64,000 nt of DNA, from NCBI GenBank assembly GCA_019638115.1, contig JAHBUK010000001.1:434001-498000 (forward strand), given 5' to 3'. This stretch comes from Flavobacteriales bacterium (GTDB lineage Bacteria > Bacteroidota > Bacteroidia > Flavobacteriales_F > PHOS-HE28). Both the position numbers and the translations under genes were made by a program. A model generated the notes under the pieces. The model was not told the DNA's origin and did no database searches. It saw nothing but the letters and a program-made list of their open reading frames with translations. Position 1 is the stretch's first letter. Each line of letters starts with the position of its first letter. Of the stretch, positions 1 through 9,800 are shown one piece after another.

Positions 1-255
1 AGCAAGACCATGGACCTGGTGATCGAAGGCATCGAGGAGTACAGCGGCATCACCATCATAAGTCCGCACCACGAGGACATCCGCCACATGATCGCCAATA
101 CCATGGGACGCGGACTCACGGTATACAACGGCAAGCGCGGTTTCACCAAGGGTGCCGGTGCCAACGATGTGGACATCCTGTACTGCGTGTTGACCCGCCT
201 GGAGGTGAGCCGCTTCCTCTCAGAGGTGCAGAAGATCGACCTAATGCTTTTGTGA
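1..255 (+). CDS. YitT-family membrane protein, C-terminal DUF2179 domain (partial, frameshifted end)
   Basis: The reading frame is open at the first base, so the 5' part lies outside the window. The visible residues match the cytosolic C-terminal DUF2179 domain of YitT/DUF161 membrane proteins (EEYSGITIIS, RGLTVYNGKRG, LTRLEVSRFL). The frame ends early as QKIDLMLL-stop. Comparison with a second copy of this gene end at 6614-6785 shows one base missing just after the codon for the last Asp. Restoring it gives an extra tail reading on to a TGA at 312-314. The truncation removes about 20 residues, so function may be kept. A sequencing or assembly error is possible. The role of YitT proteins is poorly known. 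Confidence 0.75.
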   Translation, partial: SKTMDLVIEGIEEYSGITIISPHHEDIRHMIANTMGRGLTVYNGKRGFTKGAGANDVDILYCVLTRLEVSRFLSEVQKIDLMLL

Positions 256-314
256 TCATGAGTCCGGTGAAGGATGTGAAGGGCGGCATCATGCGCAAGC
301 GCAGGGCGCATTGA
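256..314 (+). pseudogene. Out-of-frame remainder of the YitT 3' end
   Basis: After the premature stop the next 59 bases still encode the normal family tail (FVIMSPVKDVKGGIMRKRR..H, then TGA at 312-314) in another frame. This part aligns base for base with 6727-6785, apart from mostly third-position changes. It shows that the 1-base loss is recent or an error. Confidence 0.65.
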
Positions 315-336
315 GGTCGTTCGCCTCCCTCCGCAC

Positions 337-3123
337 CTATGGCACCTGCTCCACCCTAACCGCCGTGGGCACACTGCCACCGATAGTCTGCAGGATCACA
401 TCGCGGTCATTGTCCGCACCCACGTATTTGATCGTGCCGTCCAGGTTGACATCCTCGGTGGCGTAGGTGCCCTGCACCACGTTCACAGGGTTGGCGCCAC
501 CGATGGCCTGTAGCACCGCATCACGGTCGTTGTCGGCCCCGGTGTATTTCACCTGTCCGTCGAAGTTCACGTCCCCAGGCCAGAGCACGCTCACACCGCC
601 CACCTCGTTCACTGGTGCATTGCCATGGATGAATGCCGGCGGGTATACCGTGAAGTCGAAGGATGTGACCAGACCAGTGCCTGCATCGTGTGTTTCCTGC
701 TCATAGTAGGTGCGCACCCCGAGGTGGTTGCGGTGGTGTACCGAGACCATGAACCATGCGCCAGTGGCGGGGATAAGCACGGGCGATAGGCCGTCGGTGT
801 CCACCACCTGGCCATCGCGACGCAGCAGCGCGGCCCGTGCGTGATAAATGATCGATGCATCAATGATGTCCCGCAGTTCCAGCACCACCCAGTCCACGAT
901 CGCGCCGGGACCTTCAACCGCCAGCACGTCCGCATGCACCGTTTCGCCACCACCGCCTTCGGGAAAGTTGTAGCCCAGGGCGGTGTACGGTTCCTGCATG
1001 GGCAGCAAGCTATGTACACGCAGGTCGTCATGCATCAGACCCGTGTCTGCATCGTATGGACCACCCAGGAACACGCGTACGTCGAGCAGGACCGCTTCAG
1101 GTGGTATCGGCACCGAAAGCACACAGGGGTCGGTGATGATCGGTGGGTTGAAGTCGAAGTAGATGCCGGCCAGGTTCTCCACCTCATCGCCAGGCTCGGT
1201 CATGAAACCATCACGCATTCGAATGCGGAAGGAGACCAGGCCATGGCTGAGTGCTTCGTTCACATTGCTGTCCGGGAGCATGATGCCCGGGAAGGCGAAC
1301 TTGAGGATCCCGGCCCCCTTGATCATCCAAACGAAATTGTGCGAGGCGCCGAGGACATCGAGGCTCGCCGGATCCAATTGCGGCGGCAGTGTATCGATGA
1401 TCAACACGTTGAAGGCAGTGTCCGTGCCGGTGTTCTGGAAACGGATCGTGTAATCGACCCACTGGTCCTCGCCGGGGATCCACGAGGTGTCGTTGCCACT
1501 GCTGGTGCGGGCCAATTTATCGTTGGGGTCATAGGCGCCGGTTATCACCCGGTCCACCGATGCGCTATTGTTGCTCAGATCACCGTCCTCATTGGTCGTT
1601 TCGGCCACCGCCGATACGGTGACCGTACTGCCCAGCAAGCCCACATCGGGCGGTACCTGAAAGTCCACCACGAACGATGCCTGACCGTACGGGGCTAGTG
1701 AAGGTAGCTGCCAGGTGAGGGTGTTGCCCTGGACGCTGGACCCATTCATAGGTTCGGCGGACAAGAACTCAAGGACCTCATCGAACTCCACGCTCAGGGT
1801 CCAGTCCCCGGTGGGCAATGGCCCCAGGTTCTCAGTGAAGAACCTCACCCTGTAAGGAAAACCCGGCCGGGCGCTGCCTCTCGTCATACCCAACCTCAGG
1901 TCCATGGGCACAGTTGCTTGCGAGGGGAAGTTGAAGTTTTCCACCCCAGGGACGCCCGTGATGGTGAAGGTGACCGGGTCGGCACCGCATATTGCCTGCG
2001 CTTGGGGATGGGACATGGTGGCCGTGTAGGTGCCCGTTGCAAGTACTAACGGTGAAGTGTACCCGCCACCTGTATTGGTGTAAACGGGGCCGGGCAACAC
2101 CTCGATCACCGCATTGCGCAATGATGTTTCACCGCCATTGAACAAGCAATTCTCATTCGCATCAAGCCATGCCCTGCCCCTGGCCCTTCCGCAGGTTCCT
2201 CCTGCAGAGGGCACCTCCACAAGCACCGAATCGCCGATCACATGTGCGCCGGATTGGATCCTGACCCACCAGGACCCCGTAGGCACCTGCTCTATGGTGC
2301 CCATCCCGCCGGGAGAAAGCCATACGCCAGTAGTCAACCAGTTACCGCCCGAAGCGTTCCTGCGTCGTAACTCCCCACCAGAAGCAGGCCAGGGACCAGG
2401 CACGGTAGCCCCTGCTGCCACGGTGACACGGCCGGTGGGCGCATTGGAACACGAACCTTCCACATCCACCAACTGGATCGCAGGGAGCACGGTGGGATTG
2501 CCGATCGCGAGGGTCATATTCACGTTCCCACCACATCCATTGAAGCCACTCGCATTGAGCACCGTGCCGGGAGACACATTGTCTATTCGCCAGTTGCCAG
2601 AGCAAGTACTGGGAGTGCCAGAAGGACACGGTCCGGAGAGCCACGTGTATCCCGGGCCGTCGAACCATATATCGTAGGTCTCGGTCATGTATACTGTACC
2701 ATGTATTTGACCACCCGGAGAATAGGGGTAGTGCTGTGCATAGAATTCCATTTCTCCCGGATAACCGATCACATAGGGCTGTGCATCATCCCATTTCACC
2801 AGTCCATCCCCGTTCGTTACCGACGCACTTGCTCCATTCATCCAATTCCCACCGAACAAATTATGGCTCCGGTACATCTGGTATTCTTCGTCGTTGTTGG
2901 CAATGTTCGGTGGCAGGGCATCCCATTGGATCATGATGGGGTAGATGGGGTTGTACACCGTAAGCCAGTACGACGAGACCCCTTCATCGTAGCAAGTAAT
3001 AGTAGGTGAGACTACCGTCACATTAAAATCCCCTTGTGCCCAAGCGCGCTCAGCGTGGCTGAACAGGAAGAGGCATGACACCATGGTCAGTAGAACATTA
3101 CGCATGTGTTCCATGAGGTTCAT
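337..3123 (-). CDS. Large secreted adhesin-like protein with DUF11/DUF7619-type domains and C-terminal dockerin-like module
   Basis: A 928-residue protein. Residues 1-30 form a signal peptide ending AWAQ. Residues 30-310 are unassigned and Cys/Gly-rich. About 312-400 resembles an SdrD B-like or CNA-B-like repeat (RGRAWLDANENCLFNGGE). About 420-545 is DUF11-like. About 550-690 is the Bacteroidota repeat domain often labelled DUF7619 (YDPNDKLARTSSG, IRFQNTGTDTAFNVLI, IYFDFNPPI). From about 695 there is a conserved module shared with two other genes here: a beta-rich part with GPGAIVDWVVLELRD and HHRNHLGVRT, then two loops DVNFDGQVKYTG..NDRD and DVNLDGTIKYVG..NDRD, ending VRVEQVP. There is no ordinary T9SS YPNP tail. 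It is probably exported and surface-located. Ligand unknown. Confidence 0.8.
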   Translation of the reverse strand: MNLMEHMRNVLLTMVSCLFLFSHAERAWAQGDFNVTVVSPTITCYDEGVSSYWLTVYNPIYPIMIQWDALPPNIANNDEEYQMYRSHNLFGGNWMNGASASVTNGDGLVKWDDAQPYVIGYPGEMEFYAQHYPYSPGGQIHGTVYMTETYDIWFDGPGYTWLSGPCPSGTPSTCSGNWRIDNVSPGTVLNASGFNGCGGNVNMTLAIGNPTVLPAIQLVDVEGSCSNAPTGRVTVAAGATVPGPWPASGGELRRRNASGGNWLTTGVWLSPGGMGTIEQVPTGSWWVRIQSGAHVIGDSVLVEVPSAGGTCGRARGRAWLDANENCLFNGGETSLRNAVIEVLPGPVYTNTGGGYTSPLVLATGTYTATMSHPQAQAICGADPVTFTITGVPGVENFNFPSQATVPMDLRLGMTRGSARPGFPYRVRFFTENLGPLPTGDWTLSVEFDEVLEFLSAEPMNGSSVQGNTLTWQLPSLAPYGQASFVVDFQVPPDVGLLGSTVTVSAVAETTNEDGDLSNNSASVDRVITGAYDPNDKLARTSSGNDTSWIPGEDQWVDYTIRFQNTGTDTAFNVLIIDTLPPQLDPASLDVLGASHNFVWMIKGAGILKFAFPGIMLPDSNVNEALSHGLVSFRIRMRDGFMTEPGDEVENLAGIYFDFNPPIITDPCVLSVPIPPEAVLLDVRVFLGGPYDADTGLMHDDLRVHSLLPMQEPYTALGYNFPEGGGGETVHADVLAVEGPGAIVDWVVLELRDIIDASIIYHARAALLRRDGQVVDTDGLSPVLIPATGAWFMVSVHHRNHLGVRTYYEQETHDAGTGLVTSFDFTVYPPAFIHGNAPVNEVGGVSVLWPGDVNFDGQVKYTGADNDRDAVLQAIGGANPVNVVQGTYATEDVNLDGTIKYVGADNDRDVILQTIGGSVPTAVRVEQVP

Positions 3124-3258
3124 GTTTCAACGCAACTCCAGGTAGCGCAAATGTGTGCTTTGCGCAAGGGCCGGCCCCTCTCGCGTATCCCGGATCATAC
3201 CATCAAGACGGTATCTCTCCATGATAGTTGCCGCAGCGAACATACATCCGCAGCTCGA

Positions 3259-3370
3259 TCAAGGCACCTGCTCCACCCGCACCGCCGTGGGTACGGCTCC
3301 ACCGATCGTCTGTAGGATCACATCGCGGTCGTTGTTCGCGCCCACGTATTTGATCGCAAGGTCCGGATAC
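3259..3370 (-). pseudogene. Orphan 3' fragment of a dockerin-like secreted gene
   Basis: On the minus strand this reads LAIKYVGANNDRDVILQTIG then GAVPTAVRVEQVP and TGA at 3261-3259. This is the last half-loop of the C-terminal module of the 928- and 1224-residue proteins. Similarity stops abruptly at the DLAIKYVG junction and no start or upstream domain is present. It lies about 135 bp upstream of the start of the 928-residue gene. The rest of the gap between 3124 and 3525 shows no gene. Confidence 0.75.
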
Positions 3371-3525
3371 AACTGAGCCGGTGAATAAGATCCGAACATA
3401 TGCGAGGGGTGCAATGGAGGTTATGTTGGTAGGGGAGGCTGCGTACTCCTTCTCCTTCTCCTCCTTCACCTTACCAAACCCGAGTTTCGATCGAGCTGTC
3501 CTTTACTTCCACCTGATCAATATTC

Positions 3526-6021
3526 CTACTGCTTCACCACCCTCACCACCCCGCTGCCCTGCGCGTTCCACACCCGCAGCAGGTACAGGCCCGCTGGCTT
3601 TGTGGTCAGGTCCAGCACGCTGAGCGCACCAACCGCCCGCTGCTCCAACACACGCCGGCCCGCCGCATCGTACACCACCATCCAGGTGCCACCCGCTTCC
3701 GCACCACGCAACAGCACCTGATACTGCCCGCTGCCCGGGTTGGGGAACACCTGCACACCAAGCACGGGCACCTCCGCCACACCGGTGGTGGTGGCGAACA
3801 GGTTCTGCGTGGTGTTGGTCACGATCGCCTCGTTGAAATCGAAGAAGATGTGCGCCGTGTTCTCGATCAACGTGCCCACCGGCAAGCCAGGCAACGGTTT
3901 GATCCGGTACTGCACGTAGCCGATGCTTCCCTCCGGGTCGCTGGTGCTGTCCGGCAGCATGATGTTGTTGAAGCGGAAGGTGAGCAAGCTGCCACTGAGG
4001 TAGGTGAGCACAGGATGGCTGTAGCCAGTGACCATGAAGGAGTTCAGGTCGAGGTTGCTGTCCAGTGTATCGGCGATGCGGATGTTGAAGGCCGGGGCGT
4101 TGCCCGTGTTCTGGAAGAATATAGTGTAGGTGAAGGGGTCCACGTAGCCCGGCGGCACATCCACCGGCCACACACGCTTCACATTGGGGTCGTACGAGTT
4201 CACCACATCGTAGCAATAGGTGAGCGAATTGTTGCCGGGGTTGATGTCCCCTGCCATCGGGGCAACGGTAACTGTTACGCACACCGTATCGCCAGCGGCG
4301 GCCGTACTGTCGGCACGCATCACCAGGCGGAAGTCCTGCTGGTTGTTCACCGTGGCGAAATCGGGGATGGTGTAGGTGAACTGCATGGCCCCCGTGATCG
4401 TGGGCGTGAGGGCACCTGGTGCGGGTTGCAGATATTCAACCGGCCCGTCCACATCCACGGTCACCGTGCCCCCGATCCCGGCGGCACACTGAAGACCGTA
4501 CGCGCTGATCAGGTCACCGGCGATGATGTGCAGCGTATGGGTCTGGAAGGGGAATACCCAGCCTGTGGCCGCCACCGATGCCACGCCCACATCAAAACCG
4601 GGCTGGCAAGTCACGCCGAAGTCCACACCTGCCCCAGTTGGATCGGCAGCACTGAGCACCACCTCCTGCGCATCACCCGGCATCGTACACGAGGGCATGT
4701 ATGCCATGTCCGCCGTTACCAGCAGCACAGTGTATTCACCCGCTTCGGCAACAAAGTGGTAGTGCCCATCCGCCTGCGAGGTGGTCATGGCAAGCAGTTC
4801 ACCCTGAGCATCGAGCAGTTTCAGGGATACACCCACAAGGCCGGGTTCACCTGCGTCCTGCATGCAGTTGCCGTTCACATCGTCGAACACCTTACCCACG
4901 ATGCCAGCGAACCCAGTGCATCCATAGGGGTTGTTGTCCAGGTCGGTGAGGTCGCAGATCGGGAAGTCCAACCAATAGGCACTCGGGCCGCTCATGGCCG
5001 GTACGGTGTTGGGCAGGCAGGTGAAGGGGTTATCGGAGATATTGAATGTAACCACCCAGCTGCTGACCAGACTGTTGGGCAACGTGGGCAAACAGGTGAG
5101 CAAGTTGTTCTGGCAGGTCAGGCCCAGTAGACCCTCGGGCAACTGCGGCAACGTAACGAGCGCGTTGGAAGCACACAACAAGTACTGGAGACCGTCCGGC
5201 AACGGTGGCAATGCGGTGAGCCCGTTGCCGCCACACCCGAGCAATACCAGGGAGGCTGGCAGGGTAGGTAAAGCTGCGAGCGGGTTGTTATCGCAACCTA
5301 GCTCTGTCAGCGCGGCAGGCAGGGATGGCAACGCGGTGAGCGCATTGTCCATGCAATTCAGCAGGGTGAGCGCAGCAGGCAGTGCGGGCAGGGAAGTGAG
5401 TTCGTTCACGTCGCACATCAGGATCGACATGTTGGCGGGAAGCGAGGGCAGCGCGGCGAGGGCGTTGGCCCCGCAGTCGAGTTCGAGCAATGCGCCAGGC
5501 AGGGCGGGCAAGGCCACCAGGCTATTGCCTCTACAGGACAGCACGGCCAGCGAGGCAGGCAACACCGGCAATTCAGCAAGTGAGTTGAAGCTGGCCTCCA
5601 ACCAGGTCAACGTGGGCGGAAGTGCGGGCAGCGCCTCCAACATGTTCGCTGCGCAGATCAATGTGGTCAGACCCGGTGGCAGGGTGGGCAACTCGGAGAG
5701 CATGTTGAGACCACAATCCAGGTAGGTCAATGTCGCAGGCATCTCGGGCATTTCCATCAGGAAGTTGTCCGCGCAGTAAAGACTGTCCAGGTTTACGAAG
5801 TATTCGATCCCCGTGAGGTCGGTGATCCCTGCGGAGATCAGGTCAAGCATCGTCGCAGTGATCACCTCCGGACAACTGGTATCCAGTAGCTCCTCGTTCA
5901 TGCAATCCGGGAACAGCTCGATGAGCCGACCCGCGAAAAAAGGATCGGGGATCGTTACCCATTGTGCCGAAGCGGTGAGGTGGAGACCCATGAGCAGGGC
6001 CAGTAGCGTAGTGTGCTTCAT
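3526..6021 (-). CDS. Secreted leucine-rich-repeat protein with T9SS type A sorting domain
   Basis: An 831-residue protein. The signal peptide is MKHTTLLALLMG..LTASAQ. About residues 75-345 hold some 13 short leucine-rich repeats of about 21 residues with the pattern LPxLPxxLxxLxCxxNxLxxLP, the class seen in YopM/IpaH-like and Bacteroidota surface proteins. About 375-470 is an SdrD B-like domain (GKVFDDVNGNCMQDAGEPGL). About 475-600 is a CARDB-like domain, and about 610-745 is DUF7619-like (SYDPNVKRV, FFQNTGNAPAFNIRI, IFFDFNEAI). The last 75 residues are a T9SS type A domain (VFPNPGSGQYQVLL, AGLYLLRVWN, VVRVVKQ). Export by T9SS and surface binding are inferred. The 3' third is nearly copied at 6151-6603. 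Confidence 0.85.
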   Translation of the reverse strand: MKHTTLLALLMGLHLTASAQWVTIPDPFFAGRLIELFPDCMNEELLDTSCPEVITATMLDLISAGITDLTGIEYFVNLDSLYCADNFLMEMPEMPATLTYLDCGLNMLSELPTLPPGLTTLICAANMLEALPALPPTLTWLEASFNSLAELPVLPASLAVLSCRGNSLVALPALPGALLELDCGANALAALPSLPANMSILMCDVNELTSLPALPAALTLLNCMDNALTALPSLPAALTELGCDNNPLAALPTLPASLVLLGCGGNGLTALPPLPDGLQYLLCASNALVTLPQLPEGLLGLTCQNNLLTCLPTLPNSLVSSWVVTFNISDNPFTCLPNTVPAMSGPSAYWLDFPICDLTDLDNNPYGCTGFAGIVGKVFDDVNGNCMQDAGEPGLVGVSLKLLDAQGELLAMTTSQADGHYHFVAEAGEYTVLLVTADMAYMPSCTMPGDAQEVVLSAADPTGAGVDFGVTCQPGFDVGVASVAATGWVFPFQTHTLHIIAGDLISAYGLQCAAGIGGTVTVDVDGPVEYLQPAPGALTPTITGAMQFTYTIPDFATVNNQQDFRLVMRADSTAAAGDTVCVTVTVAPMAGDINPGNNSLTYCYDVVNSYDPNVKRVWPVDVPPGYVDPFTYTIFFQNTGNAPAFNIRIADTLDSNLDLNSFMVTGYSHPVLTYLSGSLLTFRFNNIMLPDSTSDPEGSIGYVQYRIKPLPGLPVGTLIENTAHIFFDFNEAIVTNTTQNLFATTTGVAEVPVLGVQVFPNPGSGQYQVLLRGAEAGGTWMVVYDAAGRRVLEQRAVGALSVLDLTTKPAGLYLLRVWNAQGSGVVRVVKQ

Positions 6022-6150
6022 GCTGGTGGGGCTGGTGGCCTTACCGGTGATCCGCGGCGGGGCTTCGATAGGTGAAGGTATGCTGGATAGACGTGCCGAT
6101 CCCGCAGCTGTTGCCCGCCCTAAACCTCCTCACGGTCCCGGCCTTCCCCC

Positions 6151-6603
6151 CTACTGCTTCACCACCCGTACCACCCCGCTACCCTGCGCGTTCCATACCC
6201 GCAGCAGGTACACGCCCGCTGGCTGTGCGGTCAGATCAAGCATGCTGAGCGCACCTGCCGCCCGCTGCTCCAGCACTCGCCGGCTGGCCGCATCGTACAC
6301 CTCCATCCAGGTGGCACCCGCCTCCGCACCACGCAACAGTACCTGGTACTGCCCGCTGCCCGGGTTGGGGAATACCTGCACACCAAGCACGGACACCTCC
6401 GCCACACCCGTGGTGGTGGTGAACAGGTTCTGCGTGGTGTTGGTCACGATCGCCTCGTTGAAGTCGAAGAAGATGTGCGCCGTGTTCTCGATCAGCGTGC
6501 CCACCTCCAGGCCAGCCAGCGGCTTGATCCGGTACTGCACAAAGCCGATGCTTCCTTCGGGATCCCTGGTGCTGACCTGCAGCAAGATGTTGTCGAAACG
6601 GCA
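6151..6603 (-). pseudogene. Truncated 3' copy of a T9SS secreted gene
   Basis: The minus strand encodes the end of a DUF7619-like domain (RFDNILL, DPEGSIGFVQYRIKPL, HIFFDFNEAIVTN) and a full T9SS type A tail ending VVRVVKQ. It is nearly the same as the 3' end of the leucine-rich-repeat gene just downstream. It has no signal peptide or N-terminal domains, and similarity ends at about 6603, where a fragment of an unrelated gene (YitT 3' end) begins within about 10 bases. An ATG at 6585 could start a 144-residue product, but without a signal peptide that product could not be exported by the Sec-T9SS route. Confidence 0.75.
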
Positions 6604-6613
6604 AACGAAGATC

Positions 6614-6785
6614 CACCAAGGGCGCCGGTGCCAACGATGTGGACATCCTCTACTGCGTATTGACCCGCCTGGAGGTAAGCCGCTTCCTATCAGAAGTGCA
6701 GAAGATCGACCGCAACGCCTTCGTGATCATGAGCCCGGTGAAGGATGTGAAGGGTGGGATCATGCGGAAGCGCAGGGTGCATTAA
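6614..6785 (+). pseudogene. Second, orphan copy of the YitT-family 3' end
   Basis: Reads in frame TKGAGANDVDILYCVLTRLE through SPVKDVKGGIMRKRRVH and TAA. It aligns with 144-314 without gaps except the one base missing in the first copy. By my count there are about 16 mismatches, and only one (Ala/Val near the end) changes an amino acid. There is no start or 5' part, and the fragment abuts the truncated T9SS gene at 6603. It looks like the displaced native 3' end of the YitT gene. Confidence 0.75.
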
Positions 6786-6801
6786 GGTAACGACTTGTAC
6801 A

Positions 6802-9800
6802 CTATGGCATCTGCTCTACCCGAACCGCTGTAGGCACCGTGCCACCTATGGTTTGCAGGATCACGTCGCGATCGTTGGCTGCACCTGTGTACTTCACCTG
6901 GCCATCCAAATTGACATCGGCGTCGTAGTAGCCGTACACAATGTCCGTCGGTATGGCACCGCCAATAGCCTGGAGCATCAGGTCACGGTCATTATCATTA
7001 CCTGTGTACTTCACCTGCCCATCGTGGTTGACGTCGGCCGGCCAGAGCAACATCGTCCCGTTCACGTTTTTCTGGGCGCTTGTTCCAAAGGTCGCCGTGG
7101 CCGGGTTGGTGAAGTCGACCATGGTCGCACCCGATGTAAGCGCGATGGGTGCTGCGGTCATCACACCCAAGTGGTTGCGGTGACGGATGGCTATATGGTA
7201 TTCACCGGGTTCGATCGTGAAAAAGACCGCGCTGTTACCATCGCTGCCTACCACATCGCCATCACGTTGCAACAGCGCACTGCGTGTAGCAAGTATCGGA
7301 TACAGGGGAGCACCACCGCGCAATTCGACCAACACCCAATCAACTATCGCATTGACCCCGCTCGTTCCGAAGACGGACGGCTGCACGGTCTCACTTCCCC
7401 CACCTCCAGCCTGTGCGAAGCCCATGGCCGAATAAGGTTCCGTGCCGGGTATAACACCAAGTACGCGCAATACATCGGTCATCAGCGGAGTCGCGTAGGG
7501 TCCCGAGAGCATGACCCTCGCTGCTACACCGACTTGTAACGGATCGGAGATGAGGTACGCCGAACCTGAATTGCTCATCGGGTTCATCCCGTAAATGTCG
7601 TGATCCTCATCCCTGGCACCCACGATCGCACGGCCTCCATCGATCGAAACCGAATAACCGAACCGGTCGCCTTCTTCCCGGTCACCTGCAACGATCTTCC
7701 CCTTCTGTGACCATGAGGTACCATTGCGTTCGAACAAATAAGCGGCCCCGGCATATTCGAGCGGATCGTTCCCGAGTATATCATGACGATCGTTTATTGC
7801 GCCCACCAAGGCACGATCACCACTGATCGAAACGGACCAGCCGAACCAAGCACTGACCTGTCTATCGGCTGGGACTATCTTCTGCTGTTGGATCCATTGC
7901 CCACCCGTGTTCTTGAAAATGTAGGCCGATCCCGCATTGTAGGTGGAGCCGCCCCCGTTCTCATCACGTGCATCATATAAAGCACCGACAATGGCGTGAT
8001 CCCCATCAATGGCGCCGCTCCAACCAAAGTAGGCCCCTGGTGTACGATCACTGGCCACGAGCTTCTGTTGCTGGTCCCACACATCGCCATTGCGTTGGAA
8101 GATATACGCAGAGCCGGCGTTCAGCAGGGTATTGTCCCCGTTCTCATCCTCATCCTCACCCAAGGTACCCACGAAGGCGTGGGCGCCGCTGATGGATACC
8201 CCTACACCGAAGCTATCGGTTTCACCACGATCACTGGCCACAAGCTTCGCCTGCTGTGCCCAAGTACTGCCGGTGCGCTTGAAGATGTATGCTGCACCCG
8301 CATTGGTGATCATATTCCCTCCCTGTTCATCGAGGCTATTGCCATGTGCACTCACGATCACATATTCACCGCTGATCGCTACAAAATTCCCGAATTGATC
8401 TCCGGGGTTCCGGTCCGAGGCTACGATCTTCTGCTGCTCGACCCAAACCCCATCGGTACGCTTGAAAATGTACGCGGAACCAGCCATCATGACGGTCGTG
8501 CCGCCCCAGCCGACGCCGTGTCCGTCAGTTTTTGCACCGACCACGGCGTAATCACCGTCAATGGCCACCCCAACCCCGAATTCGTCACCTGCGGTCCGAT
8601 CGCTGGCCACGATCTTCTGCTGTTGGACCCACTCGGTCCCGGTCCAATGAAAAATATAGGCTCCACCTGCATTGTTCACTGGGGATCCTCCCACGGCATT
8701 CCCATCCGTAGACCGAGCACCAACAATGGCGTAGTCACCACTGATGGCCACGCTGACCCCGAAATTATCCATACTTGACCTGTCAAGAGCGACCACCTTG
8801 TCCACCACCATAGGAGTGACCGGTGGACCCACACAATTACACGTGTAATTCCAGTGGTCCGGACCAGTATTCGGGTTGCCATCATCGCAGGGGGTTCCCG
8901 GTTGGCAAGTGGGTGTGGAGAAGGTGATCGATGCGCTGAAAGCGGAACTACCCCCGAGACATACGGATCCCACCCTGAATTCATAGGATGTACCTGCGAC
9001 CAATCCGGTCAATAGTAGGCTTGTGTCCGCTATCGCAGTGATCGCATTCCAAGTACTGGACATTGAGGGCTTCCATTCCAGATCATAGGTGTCGGCCCCG
9101 GCCACTGCAGACCATACCAGTGTGGCACCAGTCCCAGAAACATCCAAGGACATCAACCCGTGAGGGTCCCCACAGCCGGCACATGAATTCAAGCAGGGTG
9201 CCATATTTACGTTATTGAGAATAACGGCAGTAGGTTGGGGACCGAACCCGTTACTGAAGTTTATACCAGTATCCGTCCAGCGGTGACAGTAGCTCATAAT
9301 AGTACCACCGTTCGGCGGCATGGGACCCTGCTGGCAGCTACCTTCGGTATTGAAGCATCCATCAATGGCAGTATTGTTCCCGTTCCATGCGCAAGCATGT
9401 GTATGGCGAGAACCCATCAAGTGTCCCTCCTCGTGGGTGACGACCATTATGCTCCAACTATAGGTAGGCAGCGGTTGATATGACCAACTCACTCCACTGT
9501 AGCACATGCTCGAACTTGGAACTGCATTACAGAGGCCTGCCAATCCGCTGGCCACGCCCCCCCCACACCCGTAACCGATCAAATGGGCCAGATCACCATT
9601 GAACGAAGTACGATAGCCCCGGAACTGGGTGAGTAGCCCGGATGCGTTCACGGCTGTGTAGGGGCTGGGGATATCCCAGATGAACAGCTGGGACAGCCGC
9701 ACGGAGACCCCATCATTGGCGAACAAGACCGCATGTAGATTGAACAGGCCTGTGATATAATTCGATGTTGCATTGATACCACCCTTGTGCTGAAAGACAT

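Noticed and set aside
3850..5130. A 426-residue open frame on the plus strand
   Set aside because: Antisense of the leucine-rich-repeat T9SS gene.
5050..5760. Regularly spaced repeats that could be taken for a CRISPR array
   Set aside because: They have a period of about 63 bases and encode leucine-rich repeats in frame. No constant repeat and variable spacer pattern.
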